Assembly (NCBI RefSeq): GCF_030272615.1
Contig: NC_081414.1
Coordinates: 339,738,502-339,802,501, forward strand
Origin: Cryptomeria japonica
Taxonomy: Eukaryota; Streptophyta; Pinopsida; Cupressales; Cupressaceae
Reading direction: 5' to 3'
DNA length: 64,000 nucleotides
The notes beneath the pieces are model-generated. The model saw only the letters and a list, made by a program, of their open reading frames with translations. It searched no databases and was not told where the DNA came from. Below are positions 44,007 to 54,429 of the stretch, piece by piece (the stretch's first letter is position 1; each line of letters opens with the position of its first letter). A program made the position numbers and the translations under genes.

Positions 44007-44768
44007 TATTAGGATTCCCAAAGATACTGAGAGGGAGGGGTGAATTAGTATCTAATCAGTTTATGGATTTACTGAACTTACTAAACAAAATGCATTCCAA
44101 AATAGTATACCGGTAAACCAGAATTAATGCAATAAATAAGAAAAATAAGCACAACATAGAAAGCACACCATAACATAATATTTTTAACGAGGAAACCCGG
44201 TGTGGGAAAAACCTTGGTGGGATTTGTGACCCACAATATTCACTTACTGGCCAATAAGTGAATATTACTTACAAAATGGGGGCCTGCACATGCAGGAATA
44301 CCAAGTGCTTAGAGCTCACTGCTCAGTTACAAAAGAAGTCTCACTGACTTACAAAAATGGATTATACAAATCCAAGATGATGTGCTGCTACAAAAGGGCA
44401 TTTTCTATGCCAGATCCAGTACCAATTTAGGCTCTACAATAATCATAAACCTTGCTTTACAATCTACCTGAATATTCGCACATGATATCCATCTACATAT
44501 CCTATCCTATAAATGTTCTACAAGATCTCATACTTATATATGAGCCTTATTACAATATGTCATGTCGGCTTACAAAAAGATAATACAATTATTACAGAAT
44601 ACAATCAACAAAGTCCTATCGGCTAGGGTGTCAGTAATCAATCTTTTTGGTGTCGATGAACTGCATGTCGGTGTAGAGTCTGTTGGTGTCATATGATTGT
44701 AAGGTTGCCATCAATGACAATACCTTCAATCACCTACAATTTCTCATTGGAGTGTGCATTTTCCAACA
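44007..44768 (-). repeat. 3' LTR of element I
   Basis: The G-run block GAGAGGGAGGGGTGAATTAG is near its left end. The perfect 12-bp-arm hairpin AATATTCACTTA / TAAGTGAATATT lies at 44235-44266. Next to it, 44769-44782 is the polypurine tract (minus CCAAAGGGGGAGAT). Confidence 0.92.
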
Positions 44769-45179
44769 ATCTCCCCCTTTGGCATTGATGGCTATATCCA
44801 AAAAGTGTTGTCCAAAGTTGTCTACTCCAAAATCAAGTGCATTGAGTGCTCCCCTGAGCAGATGATCTCTTCTGACATATCATTTTCTCATCCTTAACTA
44901 CCCCCCCTTTGGCATCAATGACAAAGGTTGTCATTCAATGTCAGTTGAGTGGAGTTCCTCTCATGATCCTTGTAACTAGTGTGTTACAATCTAATAAATG
45001 TCTACCAATGCAATATTTAGACTATTGTTGAATCTTTCATTGTCCTTTATTGTTTCTTCAGTTCTCTGAATTGTACTAGTGACTGTGTGCATTTTCTCTT
45101 CTGATGTCTTAAGTCTTGGAACAAGAGCCTTAGAAATCTCTTTTCTCAAAGAGATGAGGATATCTAGTTTAGGACTTAG

Positions 45180-48100
45180 TCTACACTTCAGTTATTTTGC
45201 TTTAAACTTATCTTTTCCTTCTCTTTTTCAAGTTTTTCTATTTTCTCTTCAAAACTTGCTATTTCCTTCTCAACTACCGATAATGAATCTGATGAACCTA
45301 TCAAGTTGTCAGAAATATCATTGATTTCCTTTTGAGCTATGTTGATTTCTTTGTCTATATCCTCTGTTAAAATGTTAGTTTTGCTTGTGTCTCTATAAAA
45401 TTTCTTGAATTCCAAAATTGTCTTGCCTAATACCGGTAATAAGGTTTCCATTTGTTCCTTACTCTTCTTGACTATCTGCTCAAAGAATTTTTCCTTCTCT
45501 TTATTCATTTTCTCTCTGAAGGTGTCTTCATTTATCTGATCAAGTGTTATTAAGTTGTTGATTATATACTTAGACAATGTGTCTAATTGGCTCAAAGAAT
45601 ATTTCTTTTCTATGTTACATTTTGGAGCTATCATCTTCAAAATTGGTAAAGTGTCATCAATAGCTTTATATGCCTGTGCATTACACTCTGTTATTTTCTT
45701 TATTGAGTCTAATAACACCTCTGTTACATTAGTTGGCCTAAATTCAGTTATGGATGTTCTAGATGACTATCCAACTATCTTCACAATTTGCAATCCTTCG
45801 GTGGTAGTAATAGCTTTGCTTTCCTCTTTCTTTGGAGGATCTGTTTGAGTTTGTATTTCTACTACCAGAGGTTTGGGCTTGTCAGATGTAGGCGGTGGCA
45901 CTATCTGAGTATGTACCTCTGAAGGAGTCTATTGCTCTACGTATTTCTCAATGTTTTTCTTAGTAAGAACCTGTTGCTTTGTCGGTTTCTCTGTGTTCTC
46001 TCCTAATGGTGTCTCTGTTTGTGCCTCTGATGATTTTATTGTGTTATCCACTGCCAATTTTTCTGATTGTAACTCTGATTTATCTACCAGTTTCTCTTTG
46101 TTTACCTCTATATTGTCTACTATTGGTGACTCAGTAGATATATTAGTGTGTGCACCTGTGGTGTCTACCTTTCCTATATCCAAGGGATCATTTGATATTT
46201 TAGTTTGTTGCTCATTCCCAATTTCAGTATTTCCAACTGCAATATTTCATGTCGATGGCTCTGTTGCCACATCCCTCTTATCAGTTGTTTCCTTGTCCAC
46301 CAAAATATTGACTTCCTGTGTGTCAATTTTTATTGTGTATAACACCTCAGAATCAGGGTTGATGTCCTCATGTGGTGTATCCATACTCTTTATTTCCGGT
46401 GGAGTATCAATAGTTTGTGCTGGTGGAGTATCAGAGGAAGGTGGGGATAAATTATATATCACTTTTATGCTTGGAGGTCCACCTACCTTTATTTACCTTT
46501 GTCCTTTTTCTTTTGATATACTTTAAAGGTCTTTGGTCTCTTAAGCTCTTCTTGTTTCTGTTTTTCAACAAAAACAATATCCCACTTATCTGCAGTTTCT
46601 TCTGATATCTCATTAATTCTCCCCGCCATTAATGCTACATGTCGATGACTGATTAAGAATACAGTCTGGTTAGCCTCATGGATCAGTTCATCAATCTCTT
46701 GAGTTGAGTTCACTGGGTGAACTGCAAGTAGTTTTTTTATTTTGATCATTTTATCTAATTCCACAATAGCTACCTTCTATCTTCTAGCCTTCTGTACAAG
46801 TCATTTGGTATATCATCAACAATTTCCATAAAAAATTTCTTATAGATATCAAGATGTAGTATAACACTATTCTTTATACTTTCTTTTTCATCATTTGAAA
46901 GTGTGTTATACAACTTGCTGATGTTTGTCAATTTGCCATCTTGAGTTATCTCATTTAGAAGTTTGTCAAAAGGAGGAATAACCTATTTCACTTTTCTTTT
47001 CTTTGGGGTCAATTTCTTAGCTGAAGGCCTAACTACCTATTGATTTTGTCTTGTCCTTCTGGGTGTATGTGAGGGTATCGGTGAGGGTTTTCTCTTTCCT
47101 TCTACCTTTTTAAAGTTAGATAGTATCTCACTTCCAGAGGAGGTAGCAACTGGTAAAAGATGTGCTTCCAGTTGTAATCCTTCCAATTCACTTTCCTTTA
47201 TACCAATTTTGTTCAATACATCCTCTTTGATTGTTTTGGCCTACCTTGTTCCTTTCCTAACTATCTGTTCAGTTTTCTTAATCCTTTTCTTTGATTGGAT
47301 TTTTCTTTCTATGGTTTTTGCATTGCCAAATAAATTTTCTGTCGGTTCCTTAGGGGCTTCTAAGAGCGATTTTGCATAAGTTTCAACTATATTCTCATCT
47401 GCCTCATATTCCATCTCTATGACCCAAACAGTCTTAGGGACAACTACCTCCATCTAAATTTCATCTTTCTTGATCACAAAGCATATCTCATTTTGATATT
47501 TTCAACAATAGATTAAGATAGCCTTATTCTAGTCTTCATCCTAGCCTTCAATGCTTGAAAATGTTCATTTATGTTTTTCTCCCTGTCATCTCCCATATTG
47601 TTTAGTATGTCTAGAAGTTGTTTTCCTACCGGTATATCAAAACCAAAGTCTTTTCTGCTAATATCAGGAACTTCCTTAGTAATGTACAACATTAAACACA
47701 GAAGCAGGTTGCCAAATCTGAAAGTTCCTTTCTTATCACCTTTAATTTTCTTTAAATTATCTATCAGTTCATCTTTTAGTCACTCACATACATCAATCTT
47801 TGTAATGTTATTCACCATGTCATATACACTTTTGATACACAAGCTAGAAACTAAGTTTAATTAGTTGGCATGTGTAGCCTTGTATCCAAGAATCATACTA
47901 ACAAATCTAACATTGATATCTTTTGCATCGTTTACTCTCAGGGATCTTTTGTCAAAATTTGCACTGGTTAGGATCATCACAGTGTCATTTGGAACCTTTT
48001 AATTTTGTCAAGCCTACTATTGATGGAAGGTAAGCCTGTAACTGCCCTAACTGCCTCTTTGGTAATCTTATGGATGGAATCCAACCAAAAGAACTCCCCA

Positions 48101-48457
48101 TGTACTCTTCTCAAGACAATCCTTATCACATCCTTATTAAAATCAGAGATATTAAGAATGTCCACAAAACCTAGGGTTTCCACTATCTTGGTTCCATTTT
48201 AACATTTTCATTTTCATCACAAATTAGAGTTCTATACATGTTCATTATTTCTTCAGCTCCTAGTTCCTCAATATAACCATGTATATAGATTCTAGGATCC
48301 TCAGCATAAACTACTCCCTTAGGTATTTTGAAAATGCTCCTAGGGTATCATCCTTCTTCGCAATTTTGGGAATGACTTTAAATATAGGTCTAGGGTGCTT
48401 AATAACTTCAATCACAGTAGGGTTTGCAATGAATTCAGGTGCAGAGGAGGAAGCCAT
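45180..48457 (-). pseudogene. Gene 2 of element I
   Basis: Starts MASSSAPEFIANPTVIEVIK at 48457. Conserved blocks follow: RRVHGEFFWLDSIHKITKEA (48100), VWVIEMEYEADENIVETYAK, a basic middle near 47060, SAEDIDELI-like helices (46700), VLYTIKIDTQEVNILVDK, and a C-terminal coil (EIASFEEKIEKLEKEKEKIS to about 45195). Numerous stops and frameshifts. Function unknown; the three copies together define a protein of roughly 1,100 residues. Confidence 0.8.
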
Positions 48458-48559
48458 TGTTATAAATACCTTAATCTATCTTTAGGATGATTTTCTTGGA
48501 TGATTTGCTTCACTTCATGCTATGGATGCCTTTGCTCAGGATTTTCACGCTCTCTAGAA

Positions 48560-48690
48560 GTTTGAATGCTCGGTGAATGAAAAATATCCAAGAACATTTT
48601 CTTTATAATGTTATATCCTTCAACTACCACATTTAATGCCTACCAATTAAGTCAAACTTAACACATCTTGTCGATAAAGAAGTAATCCAA
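48560..48690 (-). promoter_or_regulatory. Putative internal promoter before gene 2 of element I
   Basis: Minus strand carries GATGTGTTAAGTTTGACTTAA, GGCATTAAATGTGG, TATA-like ATAACATTATAAAG, and CACCGAGCATTCAAAC, the same order as in F and J. Confidence 0.55.
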
Positions 48691-48848
48691 CTTCTTACCA
48701 TCAACCGAGGGTAATTTAGCATGTTTTCAATTTGTTGTCATACCCCCAAAATATTTGTCTTCAGTTAGATGAAAAACCTCCTATCGGTGGAGTGATACTC
48801 TGTTCTATTGGTGAAGGAATAGCTTTACTAATATTCATGTCTAACTTT

Positions 48849-49853
48849 CTAAGCCATTGTTTTGAAAATTCTTGCTTTACCTTTCAAGTTGGGTCCTTTT
48901 TTATTTGTCGGTGATGCCTTACTTCTACAAAATTTTGCAATATGTCCAATCTTGTTACAAGCATAACAAGTCACATTGTTTTTCTGACTAGCTTTTCCAT
49001 ATCCTATGCAGGTATGTGTTTTGCATTGATTAGATAAGTGTCCAAATCTTCCACAAATATAACATCTTACATTTGTTCTAAAATTTTTTGAGTTATGACC
49101 AATCTTACTGCATTTAGAACATTTACCGATGGGTACATTAATATTCTGATAGTTTCTAGATCTGTACTGACTTGCTCTATGACCATACTTGTTACAGTTA
49201 AAGCATTTCCCATTGAATTTGTAATCATTAGGTTGTCTTACCAGTTTACTATGATCATCATTGTTTGCAGTACCAGAGCTTTCACCAACTTCAAAGCCAA
49301 TTCCATTTGTATCTCCATTAGGTTTTTGATTCTTTAGCATGTCATAAAGTTTCTCTGAGATTTTCTTGAATTTTTTTTTGTGTTGATTTGCAACAATCAA
49401 TTCATTTTCCAAGATTCCTTTCTGTCTCATGAGTTCAATTCTATCATTTTGTCTATGCATCAAATCTATCTTCAACATATAATTTTTATGACTGAGTCTT
49501 GTTTTTTCATTTCCAACATCATTCAGTCTTCTACACAAGTCATCTTCATTCTTATTTCTATCTTCAATATCTTTACAAAGCCTCATAGTCATATCTTGCA
49601 TCTCATTTTTCATTGTACTATTTTCTTGTCTTAGCTTGTTCACAAAGTCATTAAGAGTTTATTTCTCATCATCATTACTCTACAACTTCTCAGAAAGTTC
49701 TCTTCTTTTGTTCCTTGCAATAGTGAGATTTTCTTGAAGTCCTTGGATGATTTCCTGTGCAGCCTTTAGATCATCTTCAAGTTTCATATTCTTCAACTTT
49801 TCTGCATCATAGTCTAAAAGAGTTGTTTCCAATTGTTTTCTCAAGTTTTCCAT
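48849..49853 (-). pseudogene. Gene 1 of element I: coiled coil with four zinc knuckles
   Basis: Starts MENLRKQLETTLLDYD near 49853. Long coiled coil to about residue 190, with a stop near 49678. Then four knuckles: CFNCNKYGHRASQY (last Cys lost), CSKCSKIGHNSKNF (last Cys lost), CYICGRFGHLSNQC and CYACNKIGHIAKFC (both intact), and a basic tail. There is no capsid-type gag core and no protease motif after it. Confidence 0.88.
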
Positions 49854-49911
49854 CTCTACCAGTGTCAGAATCTTCCTCAATTTGTTAGGCTTTTGAAAAT
49901 AGAGGACCAGG

Positions 49912-49922
49912 CTCTAATACCA
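49912..49922 (-). other. Primer binding site of element I
   Basis: Minus strand TGGTATTAGAG, one change from TGGTATCAGAG, next to the LTR. Confidence 0.8.
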
Positions 49923-49924
49923 AT

Positions 49925-50684
49925 TGTTAGGATTCCCAAAGATACTGAGAGGGGGGGTGAATTAGTATCTAACTGGTTTATGGATTTACTAAACTTATTA
50001 AACAAAATGCATTCCAAAATAGTATACTAGTAAGCCCGAATTAATGCAATAAATAAGAACAATAAGGACAACATAGAAACCACACCATAACACAATATTT
50101 TTAACAAGGAATCTCGGTGTGGGAAAAACCTCGGTGGCATTTGTGACACACAATATTCGCTTACTGGCTAATAAGTGGATATTACTTACAAAATGGGGGC
50201 CTGCACATGCAAGAAGGCCAAGTTCCTAGAGCTCACTGCTCAGTTACAAAAGAAGTCTCATTGACTTACAAAAATGGATTATATAAATCCAAGATGATGT
50301 ACTGCTACAAAAGGGCATCTTCTATGCTAGATCCAGTACCGGTTTAGGCTCAGTAATAATCATAAACGTTACTTACAATCTACCTGAATATTCGCACATG
50401 ATACCATCTACATATCCTATCCTATAAATGTTCTACAAGATCTCATACTTATATATGAGCCTTATTACAATATGCCTTGTCGGCTTACAAAAATATATTA
50501 CACTTAATTACAAAATACAATAAACAAAGTCCTATCGGCCAGGATGTTGGCAATCAATCTTTTTGGTGTCGGTGAATTGTATGTCGGTGTAGAGTCTTTC
50601 GGTGTCATATGATTGTAAGGTTGCCATCAATGACAATACCTTCAATCACCTACAATTTCTCATTAGAGTATGCATTTGCCAACA
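49925..50684 (-). repeat. 5' LTR of element I
   Basis: Copy of 44007-44768. TATA-like CATATATAAGTATG (minus, near 50450). The hairpin at about 50152-50183 carries two changes that weaken it relative to the other LTR. Confidence 0.92.
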
Positions 50685-50689
50685 GATAC

Positions 50690-51321
50690 ATCAATCATTA
50701 TAACCAATTAATGAATTAAATATGCCTTTAGCGGCTACACAAGCTGGTCCACAGCCTAGGATTACAAAACAATACATACAACACAAATTTAAAATCCATA
50801 GATCTTATGCTTGACAAATAGGCCTCTAGTAATAGCCTACAACTTTCTACACTAATCTGAACCTGAGTCCATTTGGGCTTCAGTCCCCCTAGACCAAAAT
50901 ATCTCTGAAAATTACATCTTTGCTCGATCTCTTCTTCCTCTGACCTACATCATCCCAAAATGAATCTCTAAACTTTCCTTTTATACCATCTGCAAGCGAT
51001 AACAACTCGATCAAGTCAACCAAAGACCAACCAGTTCATGATGAAACCTGTAAATAATAACATGTTAGCCCAAATCACCAAGAACATCTTCAAATTCATA
51101 AAACTTCACGCAGTCCTCCAAAAACATTGGACAAGGACCAAAACAACATCGCTCAATGATCCGCAAGTTATGGAAACCACCCGCAACCCAAAATTCTCCT
51201 TTGCCACACACTATAAGACCAACTGGTAAGAACATACCAATATCAGACCAATATCGGGATCGATGTCTCACTAGGATCAAATCCAAGTGTCGGTTTGAAC
51301 TAGTTCAGTGCTCTTGCATTA
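50690..51321 (-). repeat. 5' LTR of element K, right piece
   Basis: Continues the K LTR after element I, from ATCAATCATTATAACC. Ends GCATTA before the target duplication GTCAT. Includes about 110 bp absent from the other K LTR. Confidence 0.78.
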
Positions 51322-51326
51322 GTCAT

Positions 51327-51584
51327 GTTGAAAGAGGACCAAGGCACCATGGTGCCCTAGTCCAAACAAGGATGCCATAGCACCCTTTTCCTCCAAAAAA
51401 CAAGACAAGCAACCAATAAATGAAGGGGGGATATTTTTAGGATGGGGTCCACTTAGCTATGTATACAAGTGACATTAGATTCAAAGTAAAAGGGGCTAAA
51501 ATGGGCCTAGGGGAAATCGAGGTAGGAAATGCAAAAGTAGGAGGACAAATATAAGGTGTGAATTGTACAAGGTTACAATTTACA
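51327..51584 (-). repeat. LTR D(-), 5' portion
   Basis: The reverse complement starts TGTAAATTGTAACCTTGTAC and matches 11902-12170. It joins 42766 when K is removed. Confidence 0.82.
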
Positions 51585-51809
51585 ATGCTATAGGACTAGG
51601 GCACCCTACCCTCTTGGTTCTGACAATTCAGCCCATATTTTTTGTTACAAGTTTTGATCTTTTTTATCTTCTCAAATCTTTGTTTGTGGCTATATCTATG
51701 AAGTATAGAACATTTTGTTATATTTTTTTGGTTCAATTCATGTTGGTGTGGATCTTAGTGGCCTTATCAATCCTATATGTGGTAAAGCCCTAATTTCCAC
51801 CACCAAACA
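51585..51809 (+). repeat. 3' end of an LTR of element L
   Basis: Ends CCACCACCAAACA directly before TTTTGGTGAACC, the same LTR/primer-site junction as in element C (13660/13661). LTR D(-) interrupts it on the left. Confidence 0.65.
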
Positions 51810-52930
51810 TTTTGGTGAACCTAATGCTTCTTACATTTTGCATATTTCTAATTTAGTGTTTTCGGATCTGATTTTTCATAATTTCATTGCATAGATTGAG
51901 CGAACAATGATTTGGTTATTTCATATCATAAATAGAGTTTTTATCTTTCTTTTCTAATTCAATTTGAAATTTAATTCAAGATCTCCATAATGTTCCCTTT
52001 TGTGCATATAGTGATAGCTCATTTTTTTCTTTCATCCATAGTTATGATTTACTCTCTCCTTGGGATCCCCTTACCCCTGAAGGCACTTTAGTGAAGAGAT
52101 TATTAACACTTGATTTAGAACTCCCTCTCCTATGAATGAAGTTTTGATGAATGATACTGATATTTCTGATAAAATGTCCCTCTCATAAGTATATTCTATA
52201 GGAAGATGATGATATCATAAACACCTTCCTTAATATCACCTTGCCTTGCATACATGGTATTCCTCTTTTACCCCTCCTAAAATACCTTTTATACATGAGT
52301 AAAGAGTCACTACTCCTATCAATGATCTCTCAAATGGATAAGAATCGTTAAAGAGAAACATGACATAATCCTCTTCTCATAAAGGTACTCTAGTGGCACA
52401 AGGGGGGAAAGTTAAACATGTTGGTATATCAATCTCTCTAGATCCTTCTTATTCTCCTAGAGCTTATCTTAATTATCAACATATGATTTTATGTACATTT
52501 TTCATGACCTATCTCCTAAAATAATATTGAGCAAAGATGAGGCTTTGGATGATGAAAGTCCTCCTTTCCAATCTCACAAAGGGTGCATTAATAATGATGA
52601 TAGAAAGGAGAATTTTCCTATAAAGGATATCCATTTTTCATCCCTTTGACCACTCAACTTGTCCTTACACAACAAATTTTATTGAAATTCATAATGAAAA
52701 TCCTTCCCCTTCATAATTGGGAACATCCTATGAAGTTGGATATGATATAATTTCAAAATAAGGCTATAGAGGAAAAGGACTCGGAAAACATGAACAAGGA
52801 ATTAAGATCCTTGCAGACCCTCCCATACAATTAACTAAATAATGCCTATGATATCCTAATTCTCAAATATATATGGAGGATGCTCATAAGATTTAGCTTC
52901 TTAAAGACTACTAAACCAAGGGAAAGCTAG
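51810..52930 (+). pseudogene. gag-like remnant of element L (related to element C)
   Basis: Shares with C the segments ISISLDPSYSPRAYLNYQH (near 52425), LSKDEALDDESPPF (near 52530), and a better G-patch: GYDIISK, stop, GYRGKGLGKHEQGI near 52740-52800. The leader is short, without the AT expansion of C. It is cut on the right by LTR M at 52931. Multiple stops and frameshifts; no enzyme domains. Confidence 0.65.
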
Positions 52931-53462
52931 TGTGAGGGTAAATGGATAGTTAAAACACAAATAAACATAGAACATTCAAATAAACTGAAGAAATACCATC
53001 ATACCTTTATAAGTCTCCACTTGTTCCTCGAATTGAGAGGGATAAGGTTGGAATAAACCTCTTCTCCAAAATTATTGGATTTAATCCTTGATTAGATGTG
53101 GTTAGCACTCCAAATTGTGCACAAGATAGCTAAATAAATGATGAGATAGATGGATTAAGAATGTAATGGGTATGCAAAATGAATGGCTAAGTGATTTCTG
53201 AGGGGGAATTTGACTATAGTTTAGGTGATTGGATGATTTCTTGGACTCAAAAGGGAAGCATGGACTTACTTAATTTGGAGATGGAAAAAGAAGGAGTGGA
53301 GTCTCCAATTTATAGAACAAGGAGAGAGGAAGTGGAGGGCTAGGATTGATTCAAGATGGAGGGTCAAGCTTGCATGTGAGCCCACATATGGATCAAGAGG
53401 AGTTGACAAGACAAGTGTGGAGTCCAAGAGATATGCCATAAAGATATCTCTTGTCTCCACAT
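52931..53462 (-). repeat. LTR M, left piece
   Basis: The minus-strand LTR ends here (plus strand starts TGTGAGGGTAAATGG). A minus TATA box (TTCTATAAATTGG) is near 53312. It is interrupted by J after CACAT; the remainder is at 60072-60711. Confidence 0.65.
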
Positions 53463-54272
53463 TGTTAGAATCAATAATAGTCCCAAAGACACTAAGAGGG
53501 GGGGGGGTGAATCAGTGTCTAACCGATTAGCAGAAGATTTAACCTTATTAGTAACTTTGCATCCCAAAACAATGTATCAGTAAATAAGAATTAATATAGT
53601 AAGTAGGATCAATAGAGACAACATATAAAACATGTCATAACATAAGATATTTAAAGAGGAAACTTGGTGTGGGAAAAACCTCGGTGGGATTTGTGACCTA
53701 TAATATTCACTCACTGGCTAATGAATAAATATTACTTACAATGAGGGGCCTGCACATGCAAGAAGGCTAGCAGCCTAGAGCTCACTACTCAATCATAAAA
53801 TAGAAGTCTCACTGACTTACAAAATGGGTTATCAAAGTCTAATACAATGTACTTCTTTAGATCAGCATCAACTATGCAAGGTTCAGTACTGGTTTAAGCT
53901 CAGTTCATTACCAAAACCTTCCTTGTCAACTATATCACCTTATACAAAAATATCAACTATGTGTATCATCCTTTTTGATATACTCACATATGAAATGACC
54001 TATAAGATCTCATAGATATATATGAGTCTTTTACAATATGCCATGTCGGCTTTTGCAAAATATAAAATAATAAACCAAAGTTTATTCCATGTCAGCTTGA
54101 GTGTCGGTATCTATTATTGCCACTATCGATGAAGTACCTGCCGTTGAATGTAGAAGTCTATTGTCAGTGCCAGTAACTTCCTGTAGATTGATAGATGATT
54201 ACTAGTTGGTTGCCAGTTGGTTATCATCATTGACAACATCAACTATTCTCATAAGAGTGTAGAATGCCAACA
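53463..54272 (-). repeat. 3' LTR of element J, with polypurine tract
   Basis: Run of nine or ten G near 53500. Hairpin at 53702-53733 (all twelve positions pair in minus-strand RNA when G-U is allowed). 54273-54286 is the polypurine tract (minus CCAAAGGGGGAGAT). Confidence 0.92.
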
Positions 54273-54429
54273 ATCTCCCCCTTTGGCATTGATGCAAACA
54301 CTCATGAGAAAAATCCAAAAAGTTTTCAAAAAGATGTGCTCCCCCTGAGGAAATGATCTCTGAATAATCATTTTTCTCTCCACTACTCCCCCTTTGACAT
54401 CAATGACAAAGGTGGTCAAAAATTGTCAA

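Larger units (their letters stand above)
44007..50684 (-). mobile_element. Element I, second copy of the pol-less two-gene family
   Basis: LTRs at 44007-44768 and 49925-50684 with the exact target duplication GATAC (44002-44006 and 50685-50689). Gene order on the minus strand: primer site, gene 1 (coiled coil and zinc knuckles), spacer with TATA block, gene 2, polypurine tract. No pol. The 3' LTR edge reads TATTAGG instead of TGTTAGG, a single decay change. Confidence 0.94.
42767..51321 (-). mobile_element. Element K, short LTR element with 360-bp interior
   Basis: LTR copies at 42767-43468 and at 43831-44006 plus 50690-51321 (split by I), flanked by GTCAT at 42762-42766 and 51322-51326. LTR D(+) shows the empty site. 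A minus-strand primer site TGGTATCAAAG lies at 43818-43828. The interior between the LTRs is only about 360 bp and codes for nothing, so K is a deleted or TRIM-like non-autonomous copia-type element. Confidence 0.8.
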
